In this document: positions 33,542-41,220 of the stretch, in pieces
How positions within the stretch are numbered: the first letter of the stretch is position 1
Layout of the letters: the number at the start of each line of letters is the position of its first letter
Assembly: GCF_036250065.1 (NCBI RefSeq)
Contig: NZ_CP109199.1
Span: forward strand, 4,650,001-4,714,000
Source: Micromonospora sp. NBC_01699
Lineage (GTDB): Bacteria; Actinomycetota; Actinomycetes; Mycobacteriales; Micromonosporaceae
DNA: 64,000 nt
Direction: 5' to 3'
The notes under the pieces: generated by a model
Database searches by the model: none
Seen by the model: the letters and a program-made list of their open reading frames with translations, nothing else
What the model was told of the DNA's origin: nothing
Made by a program: the position numbers and the translations under genes

Positions 33542-34786
33542 ATGCCGCATTACTTCGACGCCCTGCGACGGTTGCGTGACGACCTGGAGACCGCCGGGAA
33601 CAGACGCGAGTTCCTTGAGGTCGGGCGGTTGGCGGGAAAGTTCCCGGCCGCCCTGCACAACCGTGCCGGCGTGCCGGCCGAGATCAGCGTGTGGTGCAGC
33701 AACGACTACCTGGGCATGGGGCAGCACCCCGACGTCCTGGCCGCTATGCGGGACACCCTGGGCGAGGCCGGTGCGGGCGCCGGCGGCTCGCGCAACATCG
33801 CCGGAACGAACGGCCTGCACGTCCGGCTGGAGCGGGAACTCGCCGAGTTGCACGGCAAGGCCGACGCCCTGCTGTTCAGCTCGGGCTACGCGGCCAACGA
33901 GGGCTCGCTGTCCGTACTGGCCGGACGGATCGAGGACTGTGTCGTCTTCTCGGACGAGAAGAACCACGCGTCGATCATCGACGGGCTGCGGCACAGCGGT
34001 GCCGAGAAGCGGATCTTCCGACACAACGACGCGGCGCACCTCGAAGAGTTGATCGCGGCCACCGATCCGGACCGGCCGAAGATGATCGTCACGGAGTCGG
34101 TGTACTCGATGGACGGTGACATCGCGCCGCTGGCCCGGATAGCCGCCATCGCGAAGCGCCACGGCGCCATGACCTTCCTCGATGAGGTCCACGCGGTCGG
34201 CATGTACGGGCCACAGGGCGCCGGTATCGCGGCGGACCTGGGCATCGCCGACGAGTTCACGGTCGTCATGGGCACCCTGGCCAAGGGATTCGGCACCACC
34301 GGCGGCTACATCGCCGGACCGACCGATCTCATCGACGTGGTCCGCGGGCTCGCCCGCTCGTTCATCTTCACCACCGCCCTGCCGCCCGCGCTGACCGCCG
34401 GCGCGCTGGCCGCGGTCCGGCACCTGCGCGGCTCGGACGAGGAACGCACCCAACTGCGCGCGAACGCGACCCTGATGCACCGGCTGCTCCACGCGCGCCG
34501 GATCCCGTTCCTCTCCGACCAGTCGCACATCATCTCGGTCCTGGTCGGTGACGACGCCACCAGCCAGCAGATCTCCGAACTCCTGCTGACCCGGCACGGC
34601 ATCTACGTCCAGGCCATCAACGCGCCCAGCGTGCCGAAGGGCCGGGAGATCCTGCGGGTCGCGCCCGGTGCGGTGCACTCCACCGACGGCGTACGCGCCT
34701 TCGTCGAGGCGCTCGACTCGATCTGGCGGGAACTCGACCAGCGGCGCTCCCCCGTGTCCCTGGCCACGGTCCCGGCGATGTCCTGA
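33542..34786 (+). CDS. hemA: 5-Aminolevulinate synthase (C5N-pathway type)
   Basis: 414 residues from ATG 33542; upstream in-frame starts add non-conserved sequence. A PLP-dependent alpha-oxoamine synthase: WCSNDYLGMGQHP, GAGAGGSRNIAGTNG, DEKNHASIIDG, FLDEVHAVGMYGPQGAG, and GTLAKGFGTTGGYI with the PLP Lys. It condenses glycine and succinyl-CoA to 5-aminolevulinate. Actinomycetes make haem by the glutamyl-tRNA route, so an ALA synthase here points to a secondary-metabolic C5N unit. It is followed by an O-methyltransferase gene in the same direction. Confidence 0.92.
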   Translation: MPHYFDALRRLRDDLETAGNRREFLEVGRLAGKFPAALHNRAGVPAEISVWCSNDYLGMGQHPDVLAAMRDTLGEAGAGAGGSRNIAGTNGLHVRLERELAELHGKADALLFSSGYAANEGSLSVLAGRIEDCVVFSDEKNHASIIDGLRHSGAEKRIFRHNDAAHLEELIAATDPDRPKMIVTESVYSMDGDIAPLARIAAIAKRHGAMTFLDEVHAVGMYGPQGAGIAADLGIADEFTVVMGTLAKGFGTTGGYIAGPTDLIDVVRGLARSFIFTTALPPALTAGALAAVRHLRGSDEERTQLRANATLMHRLLHARRIPFLSDQSHIISVLVGDDATSQQISELLLTRHGIYVQAINAPSVPKGREILRVAPGAVHSTDGVRAFVEALDSIWRELDQRRSPVSLATVPAMS

Positions 34787-34825
34787 CCCGGCGCGAGCCG
34801 AGTGACCCCGACCGGAAGGACGATC

Positions 34826-35491
34826 GTGGCTGATCGGACGGACCTCACCCCACGCCTCGCCGAGTACGTCCGGGAGGTGTCCCGGCGCGAGGACGACATC
34901 CTGCGCGAACTCCGCGAGGAAACCGCGATGCTGCCCGGTGGCGTGGCCATGCAGGTGCCCGCCGAGGAGGGCCAGCTCCTCGCCCTGCTCGCCGCCCTCG
35001 TCGGCGCCCGCTCGGTCCTGGAGATCGGGACCTTCACCGGCTACAGCACGCTCTGCCTGGCCCGAGCACTGCCGGCGGACGGCCGCGTGGTCACCTGCGA
35101 CATCACTGACCGATGGCCGTCGATCGGCGCCGACTACTGGGCACGGGCCGGGATGACGGACCGCATCGACCTGCGGGTCGGTGACGCGCGGGAAACCCTC
35201 GCCAAGCTTCGGATCGAGGAGGGGCCGGACAGCTTCGACCTGGTCTTCATCGACGCGGACAAGATCGGCTACCCGGAGTACTACGAGCTGAGCCTCCCGC
35301 TGGTCCGGCCGGGCGGGCTGATCGTCGTGGACAACACGCTGTTCTTCGGCCGGGTCGTGGACCCCGCAGCCCAGGACCCCGACACCGAGGCCATCCGCGA
35401 ACTCAACACCCGGCTGCACACCGACGAACGGGTCGACGTCAGCCTGCTCACCGTGGCCGACGGCATCACCCTCCTGCGTCGGCGGGCCTGA
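34826..35491 (+). CDS. fkbG: FkbG-like O-methyltransferase (methoxymalonyl-ACP)
   Basis: 221 residues from GTG 34826, with GGAAGGA 6 bases upstream. It is a catechol-type (methyltransf_3) enzyme: QGQLL-like lead-in, [20 protein letters not shown] (SAM loop), [18 protein letters not shown] (metal-binding Asp), and [14 protein letters not shown]. FkbG homologues methylate the 2-hydroxyl of hydroxymalonyl-ACP to give methoxymalonyl-ACP. The other four genes of that pathway lie 2.3 kb away on the opposite strand, beyond the SARP. Confidence 0.85.
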   Translation: MADRTDLTPRLAEYVREVSRREDDILRELREETAMLPGGVAMQVPAEEGQLLALLAALVGARSVLEIGTFTGYSTLCLARALPADGRVVTCDITDRWPSIGADYWARAGMTDRIDLRVGDARETLAKLRIEEGPDSFDLVFIDADKIGYPEYYELSLPLVRPGGLIVVDNTLFFGRVVDPAAQDPDTEAIRELNTRLHTDERVDVSLLTVADGITLLRRRA

Positions 35492-35549
35492 CCGGTGCGT
35501 CGGCGGGGCTGACCGGCGACCACGGGGTGGGCGCGCCGGACGGGTCACG

Positions 35550-37526
35550 TCAGGTGCGGTGCTCGGCGCGTGCCAGGGCTTCGGCGATCCAGCGCTGCGT
35601 ACGGCAGGAGTGGCAGTTTCCCTCGGGGCTGCTTCGACGGTAACGGGCCAGCCGCTCCACCGCCGCGACGTAGTACCCGGACAACTCCTCCCGGTACATC
35701 CGCTCCTGGGCGTGCACCCAGATCAGCCACGGCATCTGGTAGCAGCCACCGTCCTCGGCCCGCAGCAGGTGCGCGTCCACGAGATCGTCCAGCAGTTCCT
35801 CGGCCTGCTCCGGGCTGCACTCAAGCAGGGCGCCCACCGTCGGTGGCCGGATGCAACGCGGGGGGATCATGCCGAGCCGGCGCAGGGTCAGCCGCAGGTC
35901 CGTGCCGTTGCGGCCCTGGGCGGCCAGGTCGTCGTACGCCCGGTCCAGTGCCGTACGCACGACGAGCTCGCCGAACTGGAGCTCGTCGAGAATCCGCCGC
36001 GGGTCCGCCAGCCGGCGCGCGAGGGCGTCGAGCTTGCGATGCGTACGGTGCGCCACCCTCAGTCCGGCGACGCGCAGGGCCAGGGGCAGCCCGGAGCAGG
36101 CGTGCACGATCCAGCGGACCGCCTCGGGCGCCGCGTCCGTCTGCTCCCGCCCGATGATGCCGGCGAGCAGCCCGAGCGACTCGTCGTCGTCGAGGGCGGC
36201 CAGTTGGATGGTGCGGGACCAGTCCACGTCGACGAGGTGGGACCGGCTACTGACCAGAACCCTGCTGTCGCCGCTGCCGGGCATCAGCGGACCCACCTGG
36301 GATCCGGACGTCACATCGTCGAGTACGACCAGCACCCGGCGCCGCGCGATGACGGAGCGGTACGTGGCGAGCCGGTCGGTGCCCCGGCTCGGGACGGCGT
36401 GTTCCGGCACCCCGAGGCCGACGAGGAACCGGCCGGCGACGTCGGCGGGATCGCTCGGGCGGCCGTGGTCGTCCTCAAGGCTGGTGTAGAGCTGCCCGTC
36501 CGGGAAGTCGGCACGCGCGGCGTGGGCGGCCCGCAGCAGCAGGCTGGTCTTGCCGACGCCGGGCCCGCCGGTGATAACGGCGACCAGGGCCGGCGAGGCG
36601 GGCGAGGTGAGCAGTGCCGCGAGTTCCCGGGTCTCCGGGGCCCGGCCGGTGAAGTCGTGTACCGCGGGCGGGAGCTGCGCCGGCAGCAGCGTCTCCACCT
36701 CGACCTCCACCTCCTCCTCCGATCCGGCGCGCTCGTCGCGGACGGGATGCGCCGGCCCGCCCCAGACGGCCACCGAAGCGGGCGACTTTGCCTCCGTACG
36801 CAGGATCCGGCCCTGGATCTCCCGCAGGTCGTTGCCGGGCTCCATGCCGAATTCGGCGATCAGATCCGCCCGGGTACGCCGGTACAGCTCAAGCGCCTCG
36901 GGCTGCTGACCCGCACGGGCGAGAGCCAGCATGAGCCGACCGACGAACGCCTCGTTGAACGGTTGCTCGGCGACGATCTGCCGTAGCTCGGGCAGCAGCT
37001 CGGCGTGCCGCCCCAGGAACAGCTGCATGTCCACCCGCCAGCCCAGCGCCTGCAACCGCAACTCCCGCAGGTGGACGCCCTCGGAATCGCGCAGACGCGG
37101 CGACGGCACGTCCAGGAAGGGGTCGTTGCGCCACAGACCGAGACCCTGGTCGAGTTCTGCCACGGCGCCGGGCAGGTCGTCCCGCTCGGCGAGCCGCTTC
37201 GCCGCCCGCCGGTGCGCGTGGAACCGGCCGAGATCCGTCTCGTCCTCCTCGGCCCGCAGGAGGTAGCCGGGGGCACGGGTGACGATCCGCTCCGCCCCGG
37301 CCTTGCCGAGGACCTGGCGCAGCCGCATGACGTAGGTCCGGACGGTGGCCGCCGCACTGGGCGGCAGCGGGTTGTCCCAGACGAGCTTCGCTATGCGGTC
37401 GACGGGCACCACCTTGTTCGGAGACAGCAGAAGTGTCGTCAACACGACCCGCTGCCGGGGAGCTGAAATCGTGACCTCGCTGTCACCGGAGCGGACCACC
37501 AACGGGCCAAGAAAGAGAAACTCCAC
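35550..37526 (-). CDS. AfsR/SARP-family pathway regulator
   Basis: 658 residues from GTG 37526, starting MEFLFLGPLVV as SARPs do. Winged helix about 1-95, BTAD about 95-250, acidic linker with an EEEVEVEVE tract, NB-ARC ATPase with Walker A GGPGVGKTS (about 324) and RRRVLVVLDDVTSG. It ends after a short helical region with a CHSC pair, lacking the long TPR tail of AfsR. It corresponds in position and type to the SARP regulator of bafilomycin clusters and is the best candidate cluster activator. Likely targets include the 11-bp repeats at 33352. Confidence 0.88.
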   Translation of the reverse strand: MEFLFLGPLVVRSGDSEVTISAPRQRVVLTTLLLSPNKVVPVDRIAKLVWDNPLPPSAAATVRTYVMRLRQVLGKAGAERIVTRAPGYLLRAEEDETDLGRFHAHRRAAKRLAERDDLPGAVAELDQGLGLWRNDPFLDVPSPRLRDSEGVHLRELRLQALGWRVDMQLFLGRHAELLPELRQIVAEQPFNEAFVGRLMLALARAGQQPEALELYRRTRADLIAEFGMEPGNDLREIQGRILRTEAKSPASVAVWGGPAHPVRDERAGSEEEVEVEVETLLPAQLPPAVHDFTGRAPETRELAALLTSPASPALVAVITGGPGVGKTSLLLRAAHAARADFPDGQLYTSLEDDHGRPSDPADVAGRFLVGLGVPEHAVPSRGTDRLATYRSVIARRRVLVVLDDVTSGSQVGPLMPGSGDSRVLVSSRSHLVDVDWSRTIQLAALDDDESLGLLAGIIGREQTDAAPEAVRWIVHACSGLPLALRVAGLRVAHRTHRKLDALARRLADPRRILDELQFGELVVRTALDRAYDDLAAQGRNGTDLRLTLRRLGMIPPRCIRPPTVGALLECSPEQAEELLDDLVDAHLLRAEDGGCYQMPWLIWVHAQERMYREELSGYYVAAVERLARYRRSSPEGNCHSCRTQRWIAEALARAEHRT

Positions 37527-37770
37527 TATTTGCTCACTTCAGCCGAGCGTTTCCCTGCCAGGGGAAACCCACCCCCGTGTTGTCATCTGTTGTACACGTG
37601 AGGAAGGCTCCGGATTTGACGACGAAGTTAAATCCCGGTGGGCAAAATCGAGCACCCGGTACACAATTGGCCAGCACGGCGATGCCGGATGTTGCATTGA
37701 TATGCATAAACGCAATATCACCGGTGGACCGGCACCCACCGCACCCGGGTATAGACGATCTCGATCTTTC
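37527..37770 (-). promoter_or_regulatory. SARP upstream region with inverted repeats
   Basis: 244 bp of noticeably A/T-richer DNA between the end of the FkbH gene and the SARP start. It holds a 7-bp stem GTTTCCC/GGGAAAC at 37549-37568, 23 bases before the start codon, and TGATAT/ATATCA arms at 37698-37720 flanking ATGCAT. The first could affect translation of the regulator; the second is a possible operator. It implies that the SARP has its own promoter rather than only read-through from the methoxymalonyl operon. Confidence 0.5.
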
Positions 37771-38874
37771 TCAGCGACCCACGGAAACCCCGGCCAGATC
37801 GGGTGCGTCAAGCCGCACGGTGGACGAACCGGCCCACTCGACGGGCACGAGATGCAGCCGCTGGACCCCGTCGGCGCCGGGCGCGGCGAGCGCGTCCCGA
37901 CAGTCACAGACCTCGTCGTCGAAGCCGGCGAACCGGTAGGCGACCTCCATCATCCGGTTCCGGTCGGTGGGCCGGAAGTCGGCGAGAAAGTGGACGCCCG
38001 CCCGCGCCGCCTGGCCCGCCAGCCAGGCAATCAGGACGGAACCGGCGCCGAACGAGACCACCCGGCACGACGTGGCGAGCAGGCGCAGGTGCCAGACGTC
38101 CGAATGCTTCTCCACGAGAACGACGCCGACGGCGCCGTACGGTCCGAACCGGTCGGTGAGCGAGGCCACCAGCACCTCGTGGCCCGGTTCCCGGAGCAGC
38201 CCGCGCAGCGTCTCGTCCGAGTAGTGCACACCCGTCGCGTTCATCTGGCTGGTCCGCAGCGTCAGCTCCTCGACGCGCGACAGCTCCTGCTCGGTGGCCC
38301 GATCGACCCGCATCACCAGCTCCAGTGAGCGCAGGAAGTCCTCGTCGGGGCCGGTGAATCCGGCCCGCTCGGCGTCCCGCTGGAACCCGGCCTGGTACAT
38401 CTCCCGCCGCCGGCGCGAGTCGACCGTGCGAAACGGCGGGGAGAACTCCGCCAGACCGGGCAGCGTCAATGCCGTCTCGGCCGGATAGCACCGCACCTCC
38501 GGCAGGTGGTATGTGACCTCGGCACGCTCGGTCGGCTGGTCGTCGACGAACGCGATCGTGCCGAGGGCGAAGTTCAGCGTCTCCGCTATCCGGCGTACCG
38601 CGTCGGACTTGCGACCCCAGCCGATCTCCGGCAGCACGAAGTACTCCGCGATGCCGAGCGCCTCCAACCGCGCCCACGCCAGGTCGTGGTCGTTACGGCT
38701 GCTGACCGACTGGAGGATGCCGCGCGCGTCCAACTCGACGACGACCGCCCGCAACTCGTCGGCCAGCGTCACCTCGCCGTCCTCCAGCAGGGTGCCCCGC
38801 CACAGCGTGTTGTCGAGATCCCAGACCAGGCACTTCACCATGGTCGGCGCCCCCGGCGACGTGTCCTCGCTCAA
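37771..38874 (-). CDS. fkbH: FkbH-like glyceryl-ACP synthase (HAD family)
   Basis: 367 residues. TTG 38874 is chosen for its GGAGGACG site and TTGA overlap with the previous stop; ATG 38841 is the alternative. HAD motif CLVWDLDNTLW (nucleophile Asp), LQSVSSRNDHDLAWARLEAL, IAFVDDQPTERAEV, then a C-terminal acyltransferase-like half (QMNATGVHY, RFGPYGAVGVVLVE). FkbH takes 1,3-bisphosphoglycerate, removes phosphate and loads the glyceryl group on the discrete ACP, the first step to methoxymalonyl-ACP. Confidence 0.9.
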   Translation of the reverse strand: MSEDTSPGAPTMVKCLVWDLDNTLWRGTLLEDGEVTLADELRAVVVELDARGILQSVSSRNDHDLAWARLEALGIAEYFVLPEIGWGRKSDAVRRIAETLNFALGTIAFVDDQPTERAEVTYHLPEVRCYPAETALTLPGLAEFSPPFRTVDSRRRREMYQAGFQRDAERAGFTGPDEDFLRSLELVMRVDRATEQELSRVEELTLRTSQMNATGVHYSDETLRGLLREPGHEVLVASLTDRFGPYGAVGVVLVEKHSDVWHLRLLATSCRVVSFGAGSVLIAWLAGQAARAGVHFLADFRPTDRNRMMEVAYRFAGFDDEVCDCRDALAAPGADGVQRLHLVPVEWAGSSTVRLDAPDLAGVSVGR

Positions 38875-39995
38875 CGTCCTCCCCCTCCCCCACCGCTCAG
38901 TACGTGATCGGCCAGCAGCAGCTGGCACATCTCGTTGCTGCCCTCGATGATCTCCATGCACTTGGCGTCCCGGTACGCGCGCGCCACCGCGTGCCCGTCC
39001 CGGGCACCGGCCGAGGCCAGGACCTGCACCGCCGCTGCGGCCCCGCGCGCCGCGTACGTGGCGCTCGTGTGCTTGGCCAGGACGGTGGCGATCACCTGGT
39101 CCGGCGAGCGCTCGTCCCAGCAGCGGCTGGCGTGCTCGCAGGCTCGGGTGGCCGCCTGCTCGGCGACCAGCAGCTCGGCCAGGTGCCGGGCGACGAGCTG
39201 GTGCCCGCCGAGCGTCCGGCCGAACTGCTCCCGGCTGCGCGCGTGCTCACCGGCGGCGTGCAGGCAGGCGCGGAGGATGCCGACGCAGCCCCAGGCCACC
39301 GACATCCGGCCGTACGCCAGTGCGGTGGTGACCAGCAACGGCAGGAACTGGCCGCCACCGCCGAGCAGATGCGAGGCTGGCAGGCGTACCCCGCTCAGCC
39401 GCAGATCCGCGTGCCCGGCGGCGCGGCAACCCAGCGGATCGGCGATCCGCTCGATCTCGACGCCGGGGGCGTCGGTCGGCACCACGACGGCGCCGGCGGC
39501 GCCGTCGTCCAGCAACCCGAACACGACGACGAAGTCGGCGTAGACGGCCGCCGTCGACCAGGTCTTCCGACCGTCGACCACCACCGCGCCGCCGTCGTGG
39601 CGGATCCGGGTGGCGATGGCGGACAGGTCACTACCGGCCTGCGGCTCGCTGAATGCGACCGCGGCCAGTTCCCCACCGGTAAGCCGCCCCAGCAGGTCCG
39701 CCCGCTGCTCCTCGTCACCCAGCCGCTCAATCGTCCAGGCCGCCATGCCCTGCGAGGTCATGACGCTGCGCAGCGACGAGCAGAGGCTGCCGACATGCGC
39801 GGTGAACTCGCCGTCGCGGGAGCTGGTCCAGCCCACGCCGCCGTAGGCGGTGGGGACGCCGGGACTGAGGTAGCCGGCGGCGCCCAGCTTCGTCAGCAGC
39901 TCCCGGGGCAGCCGGCCGGCCCGGTCCCAGCCCTCCGCCTGGTCGCCGACCAGGCCGGTGAGCAGGGCACGGGGCGCGGCGAGCGGGTCACTCAC
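38871..39995 (-). CDS. fkbI: FkbI-like acyl-CoA dehydrogenase
   Basis: 374 residues from GTG 39995, which has GGAG upstream and overlaps the ACP stop by 8 bases. Acyl-CoA dehydrogenase pattern: VAFSEPQAGSDLSAIATRI, RKTWSTAAVYADFVVVFG, and EIIEGSNEMCQLLLADHVL with the family's glutamate region. It works on the ACP-bound three-carbon unit in methoxymalonyl-ACP formation, oxidising the alpha-hydroxy intermediate after FkbK. Confidence 0.88.
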   Translation of the reverse strand: MSDPLAAPRALLTGLVGDQAEGWDRAGRLPRELLTKLGAAGYLSPGVPTAYGGVGWTSSRDGEFTAHVGSLCSSLRSVMTSQGMAAWTIERLGDEEQRADLLGRLTGGELAAVAFSEPQAGSDLSAIATRIRHDGGAVVVDGRKTWSTAAVYADFVVVFGLLDDGAAGAVVVPTDAPGVEIERIADPLGCRAAGHADLRLSGVRLPASHLLGGGGQFLPLLVTTALAYGRMSVAWGCVGILRACLHAAGEHARSREQFGRTLGGHQLVARHLAELLVAEQAATRACEHASRCWDERSPDQVIATVLAKHTSATYAARGAAAAVQVLASAGARDGHAVARAYRDAKCMEIIEGSNEMCQLLLADHVLSGGGGGGR

Positions 39996-40275
39996 CGGCG
40001 CTCCCGCCACCCAGGCGACGCACCAGCGCCACCATGTTGTCGACCGTCCGGAAGTTGTCGAGCCGCAGGTCCGCGCCCCGGATGGAGATGCCGAAGGTCG
40101 TCTCCAGGTGGACCACCAGCTGCATGGCGAACAGCGAGGAGAGTCCGCCCGTGGCGAACAGGTCCGTATCCGGCTCCCAGGTTCGCCTGGTCTGGGCCGC
40201 CAGGAACGCGAGCAGGTCCTTCTCGACCGTCCCGCCGTCCACGGTCGCGTCCGGGTCGGTGTTCGTCGTGTCCAT
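39988..40275 (-). CDS. fkbJ: Discrete acyl carrier protein (FkbJ-like)
   Basis: 95 residues behind GGAG. Carrier-protein fold with GGLSSLFAMQLVVHLE around the phosphopantetheine serine (LSS in place of the usual DSL). It carries the glyceryl, then hydroxymalonyl and methoxymalonyl unit that the terminal PKS acyltransferase should select. Placed between FkbK and FkbI as in other methoxymalonyl loci. Confidence 0.88.
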   Translation of the reverse strand: MDTTNTDPDATVDGGTVEKDLLAFLAAQTRRTWEPDTDLFATGGLSSLFAMQLVVHLETTFGISIRGADLRLDNFRTVDNMVALVRRLGGGSAGE

Positions 40276-40310
40276 CAGTGTCTCCAGGGGGTTAGTCGTG
40301 GCGCTGCTGA

Positions 40311-41180
40311 TCAGCCGTACGCGTAGAAGCCGCGGCCGGACTTGCGGCCGAGGTGGCCCAGGCGGACCTTCTCCAGAAGCAGGTCACAGGGGCGGCAGCC
40401 CTCGTCGCCGGTGCGCTCGACCAGCACCCGGAGCGAGTCGACGAGGTTGTCGATGCCGATCAGGTCGGCCGTCCGCAGCGGGCCGGTCCGGTGCCCCAGA
40501 CAGTTCTCCATCAGGGAGTCGACGGCCTCGACGCTCGCGGTGCCGGCCTGCACTATCCGGGCCGCATCGTTGATCATGGGATGCAGGATCCGACTGGTGA
40601 CGAAGCCCGGGGCGTCCCCGACCACTATCGGCTCCTGGCCCAGGGCGGCCAGCGCGTCGCCGAGCGAGGCCATCACCGCCTCGCCGGTCCGACGTCCGCG
40701 GATGACCTCCACCGTACGGATAAGGTACGGCGGGTTCATGAAGTGCGTGCCCACCACCTCGTCGGGGCGCTTCGCGAAGTCGGCAAGCTCGTCGATCGGG
40801 ATCGAAGAGGTGTTGGAGACCAGCGGGGTTCCCGGCCGCACCAGCGCCGACACCTCGGCGATCACCTTCGCCTTGACCGCGATGTCCTCCGTGGTGGCCT
40901 CGATGACCGCGCTCGCCCCGGCCGCGTCCGCGAGGGTGCTCGTCGTGGTGAGCGTTCCCACCGGTACGTCGCCGGAGAGCCGTCCCATCAACTGCGCCAT
41001 CCGCAACTCGCCGTCGATGCGCTCACGAGCGCGGTCCAGCGCCTGCTCGCCGACGTCGACGAGCAGGACCGGCAGGCCCCGGACGAGGGCCAGGGTGGTG
41101 ATGCCGACGCCCATGACGCCGCCGCCCACCACGGCGAGCCGGTGCACATCCGACGCTTCGGACCAGGTTGCTGTGCTCAT
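40311..41180 (-). CDS. fkbK: FkbK-like 3-hydroxyacyl-CoA dehydrogenase
   Basis: 289 residues. NAD-binding VVGGGVMGVGITTLAL, EATTEDIAVKAKVIAEV, SNTSSIPIDELA, VGTHFMNPPY, and DAPGFVTSRILHPMIND, as in 3-hydroxybutyryl-CoA dehydrogenases. In the methoxymalonyl route it oxidises glyceryl-ACP at C3. It begins 40 bp after the terminal PKS gene and leads the ACP-FkbI-FkbH run, so it is probably transcribed with the PKS. Confidence 0.9.
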   Translation of the reverse strand: MSTATWSEASDVHRLAVVGGGVMGVGITTLALVRGLPVLLVDVGEQALDRARERIDGELRMAQLMGRLSGDVPVGTLTTTSTLADAAGASAVIEATTEDIAVKAKVIAEVSALVRPGTPLVSNTSSIPIDELADFAKRPDEVVGTHFMNPPYLIRTVEVIRGRRTGEAVMASLGDALAALGQEPIVVGDAPGFVTSRILHPMINDAARIVQAGTASVEAVDSLMENCLGHRTGPLRTADLIGIDNLVDSLRVLVERTGDEGCRPCDLLLEKVRLGHLGRKSGRGFYAYG

Positions 41181-41220
41181 CGTGGACAGAGCCCTTCCGT
41201 GACTGCTGCGGGGGTCGGGG

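Noticed and set aside
35492-35549. Terminator between the convergent methyltransferase and SARP genes
   Set aside because: No convincing inverted repeat could be found in this 58-bp gap.
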